A DNA stretch of 44,431 nucleotides, from the IMG/VR virus record IMGVR_UViG_3300002143_000123, positions 1-44,431 of that record; one strand, given 5' to 3'. This DNA comes from a virus. The notes beneath the pieces are model-generated. The model was not told where the DNA came from, made no database searches, and saw nothing but the letters and a program-made list of their open reading frames with translations. This document shows, piece by piece, positions 24,901 through 31,446 of the stretch (positions within the stretch are counted from its first letter, which is position 1; each line of letters starts with the position of its first letter). Both the position numbers and the translations under genes were made by a program.

Positions 24901-25631
24901 TTGCTTATTATAAATTTATATCGCCTCCAGTTGGAACATATGTAATAAATTTTTACATGAATGATGGTTCATCTTTTGCATTTACGGTTGATGTGATTGA
25001 AGGAACCACAACAACTACAGACCCAAATACCACTACAACGACTTCAGATCCAAATACAACGACTACAACTTCTACAACGACTACTTCAGCACCAACTACA
25101 ACGACTACAACGACTACAACGACTACTTCAGCACCGACTACAACGACTACAACCGTTAGTCCAACTACCACAACGACTACGACTTCAGCACCAACTACAA
25201 CGACTGCAAGTCCAACGACTACTACTACTACGGTAACTCCAATAACGACTACTTCTGCACCAGTTACTACAACTACGACAACATTAGCCCCAAATATAAA
25301 TTCAATAAAATATAATTCTGGAGAAACCTTAGAATTAAGGGCTACTGATGATTACTACGATGTAGATGGAAGAGCGATAGATTTTATATCTAATGATTAT
25401 CCAGTATTAAATAATTTAACAATTTTGTTTTTTGTAGATGGTAAAATAAATTTTGTTAAAAATTGTTTAGCTATAAATACAACCACAATTAGATTAGAGC
25501 TTGATCATCTTCAATTATCTAATATTGGTGCTGGAAGATGGTCTTACGAAATAAGGGCAGTTTTTCTAAGTGGGCATATTGTGACATTGACTATTGGGAA
25601 TTTAATTATAACTCCTGCTTTTGGAGATTAA
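21909..25631 (+). CDS. Mucin-like Thr-rich, Cys-rich giant surface protein
   Basis: A 1,240-residue mosaic. Thr-rich linkers (near residues 96-148, 258-280, 553-682, 860-880 and 1033-1130) separate folded parts. The Cys-rich parts at about 283-424 and 684-860 repeat a pattern NNCGSCGNVC...CC.G.C, like Stig1-type domains of plants, fungi and myxobacteria, likely held by disulfides. Residues about 150-255 and 885-1030 are globular parts of unknown family. The last 100 residues match the next gene's C-terminal part. No N-terminal signal peptide is seen, so it is likely a virion fibre and not a secreted protein. The Thr runs could be O-glycosylated; the window encodes sugar enzymes, but glycosylation is not shown. 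Confidence 0.75.
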   Translation: MPNCVDLLSLGINPSYEGEIFLFGDCSYTAIEKDGSLNWKVNEGLKIYRDVACSTRYCDPAALPVPRTCPTGCQCATGGEFVAGEGYICADAITPTTVTTTGTPTTTSTPTTTSTPTTTSTPTTTETPDPTTPQPTTTTTPTTTTASPDSSCFSAWDATAYSYNTASGIVSGENGNVWYGGVMDDAIHYTGYLVSPSYSILSSGANHSGVTFAIGEHVTLNMGGAGLSSTNGTYVVSEIIPGYNGFGTAYKLICIEQSTTTTTTTTTTTNTTTTTTTTPNPCAPGEWNCAGYCRPKDRYNCSECGDACLPFPAEDCCGGLTCTDLLSNNNNCGGCGIICEEGEVCCDGNCITLGTNENCASCGDSVPEGTVCCDLNNDGIYGSISLDYWNLGNPGSSDDNNCGSCGNVCVAPYRCKDGVCTETTTCFNTCNWSWAGPAGYWYQMSDCGNGNSCICDFPSYDGSHFTESASAPCYSFVSDDATTTTTTTSIPPCPSPPCSEYLGLVSDPDNTPYGTLSNYDCPQGCSGQCTYAVSNYMGWKFWVYYSDTCTYDATTTASPTTTTTTTASPTTTTTTTASPTTTTTSAPTTTTTTTSPTTTTTTVSPTTTTTTTSAPTTTTASPIIITTTSAPTTTTTTVSPTTTTTTSAPTTTTASPTTTTTTASPTTTTTTSAPTTTTTTTNPDPCYGVFCGFEPGWDCCGGNCYNIFSFDQMICCDGQLVSGRSGSTCGSCENACPSGQDCCTQNGDVFTNYCADLESDPFNCGSCGEYCVSPNVCCQGQCLPDPSLVTSFQKCCNGTITEFKYNINNCGDCGIVCGAGEACCNGICIDILSDKYNCGSCGYNCPPESYPDCVNGFCIPAPTTTTTTTTTTTTTTTTTTTSTTSNPQCDYSLAHWVDPNNFDQDEIPPKTSFTIGTSETLELKFRVRDIYQVNVNSENFSTVTQWPWYPLPSPENTYGIYEKVNNQYALMEFVTTGTIGSKFYLLNQQEYPCIPDNFAYYKFISPPVGTYVINFYMNDGSSFAFTVDVIEGTTTTTDPNTTTTTSDPNTTTTTSTTTTSAPTTTTTTTTTTTSAPTTTTTTVSPTTTTTTTSAPTTTTASPTTTTTTVTPITTTSAPVTTTTTTLAPNINSIKYNSGETLELRATDDYYDVDGRAIDFISNDYPVLNNLTILFFVDGKINFVKNCLAINTTTIRLELDHLQLSNIGAGRWSYEIRAVFLSGHIVTLTIGNLIITPAFGD
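22215..22286 (+). repeat. Four 18-base tandem repeats
   Basis: Four copies of ACACCAACTACTACTAGT, with the last partly diverged, encode TPTTTS four times in the first Thr-rich linker. Slippage would change length in frame. Confidence 0.85.
23566..23955 (+). repeat. Long ACN-rich tandem region encoding Thr/Ser/Pro
   Basis: About 390 bases of near-repetitive ACNACN triplets with interspersed AGTCCA and TCAGCACC units. Similar tracts lie at 22680-22745, 24488-24560 and 25005-25290. The blocks encode the Thr-rich linkers and share DNA identity, so recombination between them could delete or duplicate the Cys-rich domains. Confidence 0.75.
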
Positions 25632-25632
25632 C

Positions 25633-26277
25633 ATGGCATTTGAAATCGGTATAAGTTTATCTTTTGGCAAAAAGTATGAAAACTGTACAACTTTATCTGC
25701 ACAATTAATAAACGAAAATGGAACAAATTATAGTGCTCCGTATACAACTGGATTTGTAAATTTAACTAACGGCTACTTTTTATTTACTCCAACAATACCA
25801 GCATCTTTTAGAGGTGCTATCAAATTTTATTGCGGTATTGAATTTCTTGGTGCTTTAGCTATTAATCCAGAAGAGTATGAAAACATAGATGTTAAAGTTA
25901 GCACAAGGTGTAGTTCTACTGGAACTGGAGTTCCTACACTGACAAACCCAATACCGATCAATCCAGCAGATCCTATAGAGTTAAGATTAACTGATGATTA
26001 TTTAGTTCAAGAATCTAGGTCTATAGATATAACTTCTGTATATTGGCCAGATTTAACTGGTTCTTCTACCAACTTTATAATTGATTCAATGCCAACATTT
26101 ACTAAGGCAGCACAATTGCTTAACACAACATCTTTAAGGGTTGAGTTGAGTAATGAAGAATTACAACAAATTGGTGCTGGTAGATGGTCTTATGAATTTA
26201 GGTCAGTTTTGTCAAATGGTCATACAATAACCCTAGTGGTTGGCAATATTATAATCGTTCCACCATTTACTGATTAG
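25633..26277 (+). CDS. Fibre/baseplate-like protein sharing C-terminal domain
   Basis: A 214-residue protein from ATG 25633 (GGAG upstream; an in-frame TTG at 25621 is unlikely). Residues 1-110 form a beta-rich domain (YFLFTPTIPASFRGAIKFYC). Residues about 112-214 are related to the C-terminus of the mucin-like gene: both carry a (L/I)ELR-TDDY start, an IGAGRWSYE core and a TLVVGNIII or TLTIGNLII strand. The pattern (IGAGRWSYEFRSVLSNGHTI) resembles N-terminal domains of BppU-like baseplate proteins, a weak similarity. The two proteins may use the same docking site on the virion. Confidence 0.55.
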   Translation: MAFEIGISLSFGKKYENCTTLSAQLINENGTNYSAPYTTGFVNLTNGYFLFTPTIPASFRGAIKFYCGIEFLGALAINPEEYENIDVKVSTRCSSTGTGVPTLTNPIPINPADPIELRLTDDYLVQESRSIDITSVYWPDLTGSSTNFIIDSMPTFTKAAQLLNTTSLRVELSNEELQQIGAGRWSYEFRSVLSNGHTITLVVGNIIIVPPFTD

Positions 26278-26281
26278 AATA

Positions 26282-26293
26282 CGGTGTATTATT
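26282..26293 (+). promoter_or_regulatory. Late promoter-like element CGGTGTATTATT
   Basis: CGGTGTATTATT, identical over 12 bases to the copy at 10269. It lies in the intergenic gap before the connector-like gene at 26326. Confidence 0.5.
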
Positions 26294-26325
26294 AGTTGTA
26301 ATTATTGCTAAATAATGAGGTGATT

Positions 26326-26856
26326 ATGTACTGGCAAGCAGAATTCATAACACTGTTAAGGGTTTTGATAGACGATCTTTCATCGCCACAAACATATAAT
26401 GACAAAAGACTTACGCAAGTTTTGGCAGTAGCTGCCCAATTGGTTACAAATGAATTAAATTTTCCTAATAAATTTAGGGTTGATATTCAAGCTTTAACTA
26501 TTGAGCCAAGTCCAGTAGATAGAGATTCAACTAGAGATGAAAATTTTATAAATTTAGTTTGTATAAAAGCAGCATGTTTAATAGAGCGTGGAGAAACTAG
26601 AAAATCTGTTGGTCAAGGAATTGCTATTAGAGATGGTAGTTCTTCTATTGATCTTCGTGGAACTATGGATGGTAGGCTTAAATTGCTTGAAAAGGGCTGG
26701 TGTTCAGTATATGATGACACCAAGTTAGAATATCAAGCAAATAGAAATGGGGCAATTGCTGGTGCAGCCATTATGACTCCATTCAGAGTTTTTGCTGGCT
26801 TTAGAGATATAGCATACTATCCTTACAGTAGAGATGGTAGAAACTTTATTCCATAA
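26326..26856 (+). CDS. Putative head-tail connector (neck) protein
   Basis: A 176-residue protein from ATG 26326 (GAGGTG upstream; an in-frame TTG at 26305 is less likely). The N-terminus (MYWQAEFITLLRVLIDDLSS) followed by YNDKRLTQVLAVAAQLVTNE and a middle part with NFINLVCIKAACLIERGETR look like a helical head-tail adaptor such as HK97 gp6-type connectors, where helices line a ring under the portal. The C-terminal part (AAIMTPFRVFAGFRDIAYYP) is extended. Position upstream of the tail tube gene and downstream of the head module supports a neck function. I assign this by pattern and context only. Confidence 0.5.
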   Translation: MYWQAEFITLLRVLIDDLSSPQTYNDKRLTQVLAVAAQLVTNELNFPNKFRVDIQALTIEPSPVDRDSTRDENFINLVCIKAACLIERGETRKSVGQGIAIRDGSSSIDLRGTMDGRLKLLEKGWCSVYDDTKLEYQANRNGAIAGAAIMTPFRVFAGFRDIAYYPYSRDGRNFIP

Positions 26857-26871
26857 CGAGGGTTTTTTCAC

Positions 26872-27330
26872 ATGGGAACTGTTCACATTATTGGTGCTGG
26901 TATAGTAAATGGTTATTCAACGATTAATCCCACCGAAGGAAACCCAAGTGGTCAAATAATCAATTATGTTAGCGAAGGGAGATCCACAAAATTAGACACT
27001 TTGGATTATCCATATATCGAAAAAAACTTTGGTATTCCAGTTGTTGATATTTCAAGACCAACAGTTTTCGCAGATGGTTCTTCAACCATAGTTGCTTCTA
27101 ATGCAAGTCAACAAATATTTTCTACTAATGATGACAGGCATTATTTGTATTTTCAAAATGAGTCAGCAAATGCTATGTATGTAGATTTTGGAATACCAGC
27201 AAATACCACTTCTTCTTTTAAAATACCAGCAAGTGGCAATTTAATCTTTGATAGTGTTTTTGTTCCATCTTCTACCGTCAACATCATTTGTGCCACAAGT
27301 GGTGCTCGATTTATTGCAAAAGAAGGTTAA
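26872..27330 (+). CDS. Virion protein of unknown function, beta-rich
   Basis: A 152-residue protein. The C-terminal half has the repeating beta pattern DDRHYLYFQNESANAMYVDF, then GIPANTTSSFKIPASGNLIF, commonly seen in small phage neck and tail surface proteins with a jelly-roll-like fold. The N-terminus (MGTVHIIGAGIVNGYSTINP) is Gly-rich. No enzyme motif is seen. The ATG has ACGAGGG upstream. It ends before a strong terminator, so it closes the connector unit. Function unassigned. Confidence 0.55.
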   Translation: MGTVHIIGAGIVNGYSTINPTEGNPSGQIINYVSEGRSTKLDTLDYPYIEKNFGIPVVDISRPTVFADGSSTIVASNASQQIFSTNDDRHYLYFQNESANAMYVDFGIPANTTSSFKIPASGNLIFDSVFVPSSTVNIICATSGARFIAKEG

Positions 27331-27353
27331 AAAAAGTATTGATCATCTATATT

Positions 27354-27394
27354 GGCTGTTGTATCATACAAAGGTACAGCAGCCTTTTTGTTTT
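27354..27394 (+). terminator. Intrinsic terminator before the glycosyltransferase gene
   Basis: A 10-bp stem (GGCTGTTGTA pairing with TACAGCAGCC, one G-U) with an 11-base loop, followed by TTTTTGTTTT. Confidence 0.85.
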
Positions 27395-27414
27395 AGGAAA
27401 TAAAAGGAGGAAAT

Positions 27415-29202
27415 ATGATTCTTACAATTGGCATGGCAACATACGATGATTTTGATGGGGTTTATTTCACTTTACAAGCTTTGAAAGCATATCAAGATTT
27501 ACAAGATGTAGAGCTAGTTGTAGTTGACACCAAAAAAGAATCTTGCAAAGATACAGCAAGTGCTTGCAATGCTCTTGGTGCAAAATATTTTCATAGGCCA
27601 GATAAAGTTGGAACATCTGCTTCAAGAAATCATGTATTTGAATTAGCAACTGGTAAATTTGTAATGTGTATTGACTGCCATGTTTTATTGGTCAAGGATG
27701 CTGTTAAAAAACTAAAAGAATATCTTTATGCAAACATTGACACCAAAGATATGATTCAAGGCCCATTGCTCTACGATGATCAAAAAAATATATCTACCCA
27801 TTTTAAACCTGAGTGGCGTGGACAAATGTATGGAACTTGGGAAACAGACCCTAGACATTTAACTCAAGAAAAATTTGAAATACCTATGCAGGGTCTTGGA
27901 TTATTCTGTATGAGAAAAGATGCTTGGCCAAAATTTAATTCTAAATTTCGTGGTTTTGGTGGCGAAGAAGGATATATTCAAGAAAAAGCAAGGCAGAATG
28001 GTGGAAAATCCATATGTTTATCTTGGTTAAAATGGATTCATAGATTTGCAAGACCAAAAGGTGTTCCATATCCATTAGATATTAAAGACAGGATTATAAA
28101 TTATTTAATTGGATGGTCTGAATTAGGAATGAACTATCAGGAAGTTTTAGAGTTTTTCAAAAAGTCTTTAAACGCAAATCAAATAGGTGAAATACTTAAA
28201 GAGTTTTCAAAAGCTCTAGGAACACCAATGTCAATTTCTCCTGCCAAAGACTATAAAACAAGTAAAGTTGCCTATATATTAGACGATGAAAACAGTGAAA
28301 CTTATAAAAATTTTAATTGGTCGTATCCTAAAATAAGCTTAGAAGACAAATCTTTTATTTCAGTCATGAATGATTTTGTTTCTAGGGATGAAAATTATTG
28401 CTTAATTGTAAAGTCTGGTGAAAACATTGATCCAAAAACAATAGAAAAGATTGATGAGTGGATTGTTATTAAGCAAAAGACTTTAAAAATAGCATCTTTA
28501 AATGAAATTGAAAAAAATTCCTTGAAAAGAAAAAATGACTTTTTCTCATATAGGATTGCAGATGATGTAGATATAGATAATAGTGCCTCTTTAATCATAA
28601 GCAAAGATTTTGCAAGAATTATATTAAATAAAAATCAAAATTTAAAATTATCAGATGTTGCAAAAAGAAACAATGTTGCACCATTTGTTTTAACGAAAAA
28701 AGAAATTTCATATAGGGTAAATCCAAACTTGAATCATTTAGATAATGTATCTGGAGGTTTAGATTTTTGTGATATCAGGGAAATTGTTTGGGCATCAAAA
28801 GATAGGTGGTGTTTAGATGTTTCTTCTACATCTCTTCAAACGACATTGGCTCTTTGCCAAAAGGGTCTTGGTATTGTAAGGGTCTACGACTTTCAAAACC
28901 AAGATAAAGAAACTCTTAAAAAAGAACTTGATGTATTTGGTTATGCTAATTTTATTGTTGCAGACCTAGATGAAACTATAGAAGCTCCAGAAGATGGTGG
29001 AAGAGCATTGTTAATCAACTATGATAATATTCCAGATTACTTAAAAGACTTTGCCTATGAAAAACAGGCATCGTTTTTAAGAAGTGGAGATATCTTAATA
29101 ATCACTCATCCAGAAGAAGATATTAAAGAAGTTTTTTATGATGTTGCAGACTACAAGATCCAGTTTATTTCAGATAAGTGTTTAATAGCAGTAAAGGCAT
29201 AG
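27415..29202 (+). CDS. Family 2 glycosyltransferase with extra C-terminal domain
   Basis: A 595-residue protein. Residues 1-230 form a GT2 (GT-A fold) domain: MILTIGMATYDDFDGVYFTL at the start, VELVVVDTK strand, GTSASRNHVFELATGKFV and a CIDCHVLL motif at about residues 85-92, where D87 would bind metal and nucleotide sugar, and FRGFGGEEGYIQEKA near 180 as the catalytic-base region. Residues about 260-595 are a separate unrecognised region. It could add sugars to virion or host surface glycans. It has a very strong AAAGGAGG ribosome site and lies between a terminator and a new late-type element, so it behaves like an inserted accessory gene. Confidence 0.8.
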   Translation: MILTIGMATYDDFDGVYFTLQALKAYQDLQDVELVVVDTKKESCKDTASACNALGAKYFHRPDKVGTSASRNHVFELATGKFVMCIDCHVLLVKDAVKKLKEYLYANIDTKDMIQGPLLYDDQKNISTHFKPEWRGQMYGTWETDPRHLTQEKFEIPMQGLGLFCMRKDAWPKFNSKFRGFGGEEGYIQEKARQNGGKSICLSWLKWIHRFARPKGVPYPLDIKDRIINYLIGWSELGMNYQEVLEFFKKSLNANQIGEILKEFSKALGTPMSISPAKDYKTSKVAYILDDENSETYKNFNWSYPKISLEDKSFISVMNDFVSRDENYCLIVKSGENIDPKTIEKIDEWIVIKQKTLKIASLNEIEKNSLKRKNDFFSYRIADDVDIDNSASLIISKDFARIILNKNQNLKLSDVAKRNNVAPFVLTKKEISYRVNPNLNHLDNVSGGLDFCDIREIVWASKDRWCLDVSSTSLQTTLALCQKGLGIVRVYDFQNQDKETLKKELDVFGYANFIVADLDETIEAPEDGGRALLINYDNIPDYLKDFAYEKQASFLRSGDILIITHPEEDIKEVFYDVADYKIQFISDKCLIAVKA

Positions 29203-29210
29203 GTTTTTAT

Positions 29211-29223
29211 CGGTGTATTTATT
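29211..29223 (+). promoter_or_regulatory. Late promoter-like element CGGTGTATTTATT
   Basis: CGGTGTATTTATT directly before TAAGGAG and the ATG at 29241. It shows that an in-frame upstream start at 29178 is unlikely. Confidence 0.5.
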
Positions 29224-29240
29224 GTAAGGAGTACACCATC

Positions 29241-29762
29241 ATGGCAAAATTATTTACGCTTTCTGCTGATGTCAAACAAATCGCCCAAGATGCTATAGAC
29301 GATCTAATAGATCAGCTTGGTAAAGAATGCCTTCTTTTATATCCAGAACTTCCAGAGATATGTGAAAATTGTGTTTTAGACCCAATTGGAAATAAATCAT
29401 CAAACTATTGGATAAATGGCGGTTCTATACCATTTCCAAATGGTTCTATTTGCCCTTCTTGCAATGGTTCTGGCTATCATTTTAAACAAATAACAAAGCC
29501 AATAAAGCTTCTTATCGGAAATAGCCCTTCAGAATGGTTTGTTAAGATGCCTTCCAACCTTCAAGTTCCTTCGGGGATGATACAAACAAAGGGATATGTT
29601 TCAAATTTGCCAGATGTTTTGCAATCAAGGAAACTAATTGTACAGATAAGCCTAGAACCTATGGTAAGATTTACATATGAACTGTATGGTGAGCCTATTG
29701 ATCAAGGAAATATAGTTCAAAATAGGTATTGGGTAGGAATGTGGAGCAGGGTGGGTGCTTAA
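29241..29762 (+). CDS. Probable neck or tail-completion protein with Cys cluster
   Basis: A 173-residue protein from ATG 29241, chosen because TAAGGAG lies 10 bases upstream; an in-frame non-ATG start at 29178 lies before the late-type element. Cysteines in PEICENCVLDP and ICPSCNGSGY form two CxxC pairs, a possible zinc ribbon, with a DnaJ-like CxxCxGxG motif (CPSCNGSG) near residues 75-82. The C-terminus has a beta pattern (LIVQISLEPMVRFTYELYGE). It is followed immediately by the next gene. Its location between connector and tail-tube genes suggests a neck component. Confidence 0.5.
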   Translation: MAKLFTLSADVKQIAQDAIDDLIDQLGKECLLLYPELPEICENCVLDPIGNKSSNYWINGGSIPFPNGSICPSCNGSGYHFKQITKPIKLLIGNSPSEWFVKMPSNLQVPSGMIQTKGYVSNLPDVLQSRKLIVQISLEPMVRFTYELYGEPIDQGNIVQNRYWVGMWSRVGA

Positions 29763-30407
29763 ATGAATAAATTTACAGTCAGAATTGATGAAAATGAATT
29801 TTATAGTGCTGCAAACAAAGAAGTTGTAAAAGTTGTAGGCCAATCTATTAGTTTTGCTATTACAAAAACTAGAACTCTTTTTGTGCAAGAAATAAAAACA
29901 GCTTTAAGACAAGATATTGTTTATTTAGAGCTTTTAAATCATATTGATGGCATTCTTTATTATGATGTTGGTTTAGCAAATGTTGGACAAGTGGCAGAAC
30001 AAATAGTTGAACTAGTCTCAAGTTCAATACAACTTAGGAAACTTCCAGCAAGAAGGGATGATTTGGGTGGAATAGGATTGACCGTTTTAAAAGACGGCAT
30101 ACAACCAATATTGTCTTTACCAATGGGTTCTTATCAATCTAAGGGTGGAAAAGTCGATTGGTTAGATTGGCTTCTCACTGCTGGAACATCTGAAGTCATT
30201 TCTGGATATAGGGTTATGTACGGATTTTTTGACACATCAAGGACTGGACAGGCTATTATGGTTAAATCAAAAACTAAAGGATTTAGTATTGACCCTGATT
30301 ATGCTGGAACACAAGACGATAACTGGATAACAAGATCTCTTAAAAGGGTCGAAGGAAATATATCAAACTTATTTCAAAAAGTTATAAAAGATTATATAAA
30401 TATATAG
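29763..30407 (+). CDS. Putative neck protein (tail-completion)
   Basis: A 214-residue protein beginning on the base after the previous stop. N-terminal helix-rich segment (AANKEVVKVVGQSISFAITK, then RTLFVQEIKTALRQD) recalls HK97 gp10-like tail-completion proteins, which begin with an amphipathic helix. The middle part (GSYQSKGGKVDWLDWLLTAG) and GFFDTSRTGQAIMVKSK are consistent with a compact beta domain. I assign a neck role from order (connector, neck, neck, tail tube) with moderate confidence. Confidence 0.5.
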   Translation: MNKFTVRIDENEFYSAANKEVVKVVGQSISFAITKTRTLFVQEIKTALRQDIVYLELLNHIDGILYYDVGLANVGQVAEQIVELVSSSIQLRKLPARRDDLGGIGLTVLKDGIQPILSLPMGSYQSKGGKVDWLDWLLTAGTSEVISGYRVMYGFFDTSRTGQAIMVKSKTKGFSIDPDYAGTQDDNWITRSLKRVEGNISNLFQKVIKDYINI

Positions 30408-30414
30408 GTGAATA

Positions 30415-31380
30415 ATGGGAACACTATCAAAATTTGCTGGAGTTGTTAATTATGGCGATCCATTATTTTCAGACACATTAGAATCGTCTGTTTATATGTT
30501 TATGCAAGCAGCTTTTTTAAATATTGGTGCTTTTACCAATGTTGTTATACCTACTGGAACATACCCCTCTGGTGTTGGCTCACATTCTTTTGAGCCTTAC
30601 AAGCTTAGATTGGCAAGAGATCCAAGGTACACATCAGGAAAAGCTTGGGAAGGCGTAAGATCTGAATGGGTTTGGGAGTCATCTGTTGATTATACAACTC
30701 AGCCAATATCTATTAGTGGTGTTTTTGTAAATAGCACTTTTTATCCAAACACTTCAACTGGCCCTTCTGGTTTTAAAATAAATTATCCAGAAGGCAAAAT
30801 AGTATTTAATACAGCACTACCAGCAACTTCAGTTGTTAAATGTGCTCATTCATATAGAAATGTTAGGGTTGCATCATCAGACACTAATTGGTTTCAGTCT
30901 GTACAATTTAATAGTTTTCGTGGAGATGATGTTCAATTTTCTCAGAAAGGTTCTGGAACTTGGGATATATTAGCAATGAATAGGGTGCAGCTTCCTGCCG
31001 TTGTTTTAGAGTCATTGCCAGCAGTAAATATGAAACCATATGAACTTGGATCTATAAATAGGACTCATTATCAAGATGTTTTTATGCATGTTATAGCGGA
31101 AACGCCTTGGGATAGAAAACAAATACATGACATAATTGTAAATCAGTATCAAAAAAGGATATCTTTAATAAATAAGAAAAAATTGTTGTCAGATAATAAG
31201 TACCCTCTTAATTTTGAGGGCAATATAGCACCTTCTGGTATAACATATGATCAAATGTTGACTACTGGATACAGTTTACAGCCTGTTTCTTGGGATAAAA
31301 TAAGATCTCAGGAACAAATTACTGCTCCACCAATGTTTGCAGCAACCATTAGGGTTACTTTCTCAATAGATTCTTTATGA
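30415..31380 (+). CDS. Virion structural protein, neck/tail region
   Basis: A 321-residue protein not matched to a named family. It has a beta-rich middle (SISGVFVNSTFYP, then YPEGKIVFNTALPATSVVKC) like a jelly-roll with a KINYPEGKIVFN hairpin. The last 120 residues are helix plus strands (RKQIHDIIVNQYQKRISLIN, then FAATIRVTFSIDSL). Phages with similar gene order encode a protein of this size between neck genes and the tail tube, annotated as virion structural. Start: ATG after AGGTGAATA. Stop TGA at the edge of a late-type element. Confidence 0.55.
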   Translation: MGTLSKFAGVVNYGDPLFSDTLESSVYMFMQAAFLNIGAFTNVVIPTGTYPSGVGSHSFEPYKLRLARDPRYTSGKAWEGVRSEWVWESSVDYTTQPISISGVFVNSTFYPNTSTGPSGFKINYPEGKIVFNTALPATSVVKCAHSYRNVRVASSDTNWFQSVQFNSFRGDDVQFSQKGSGTWDILAMNRVQLPAVVLESLPAVNMKPYELGSINRTHYQDVFMHVIAETPWDRKQIHDIIVNQYQKRISLINKKKLLSDNKYPLNFEGNIAPSGITYDQMLTTGYSLQPVSWDKIRSQEQITAPPMFAATIRVTFSIDSL

Positions 31381-31384
31381 TTTT

Positions 31385-31395
31385 GGTGTATTTCT
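31385..31395 (+). promoter_or_regulatory. Late promoter-like element GGTGTATTTCT
   Basis: GGTGTATTTCT, 52 bases before the tail-tube ATG at 31447. One base diverges from the other copies (C for W). Confidence 0.4.
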
Positions 31396-31446
31396 TAAGT
31401 GAGGGGCAGTCTTGTTTGGACAGACAATATACTTAGGAGAAAAGAA

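Noticed and set aside
22049-25236. Val-rich antisense and Gln/Leu-rich out-of-frame ORFs over Thr-rich tracts
   Set aside because: They mirror the ACN repeats and have no independent start signals.
29178-29240. Upstream non-ATG start for the neck gene at 29241
   Set aside because: The extension would span the late-type element and the ribosome site, which both point to ATG 29241.
31399-31446. GTG start for the tail tube gene
   Set aside because: No ribosome site precedes it, whereas AGGAGA precedes the ATG at 31447.
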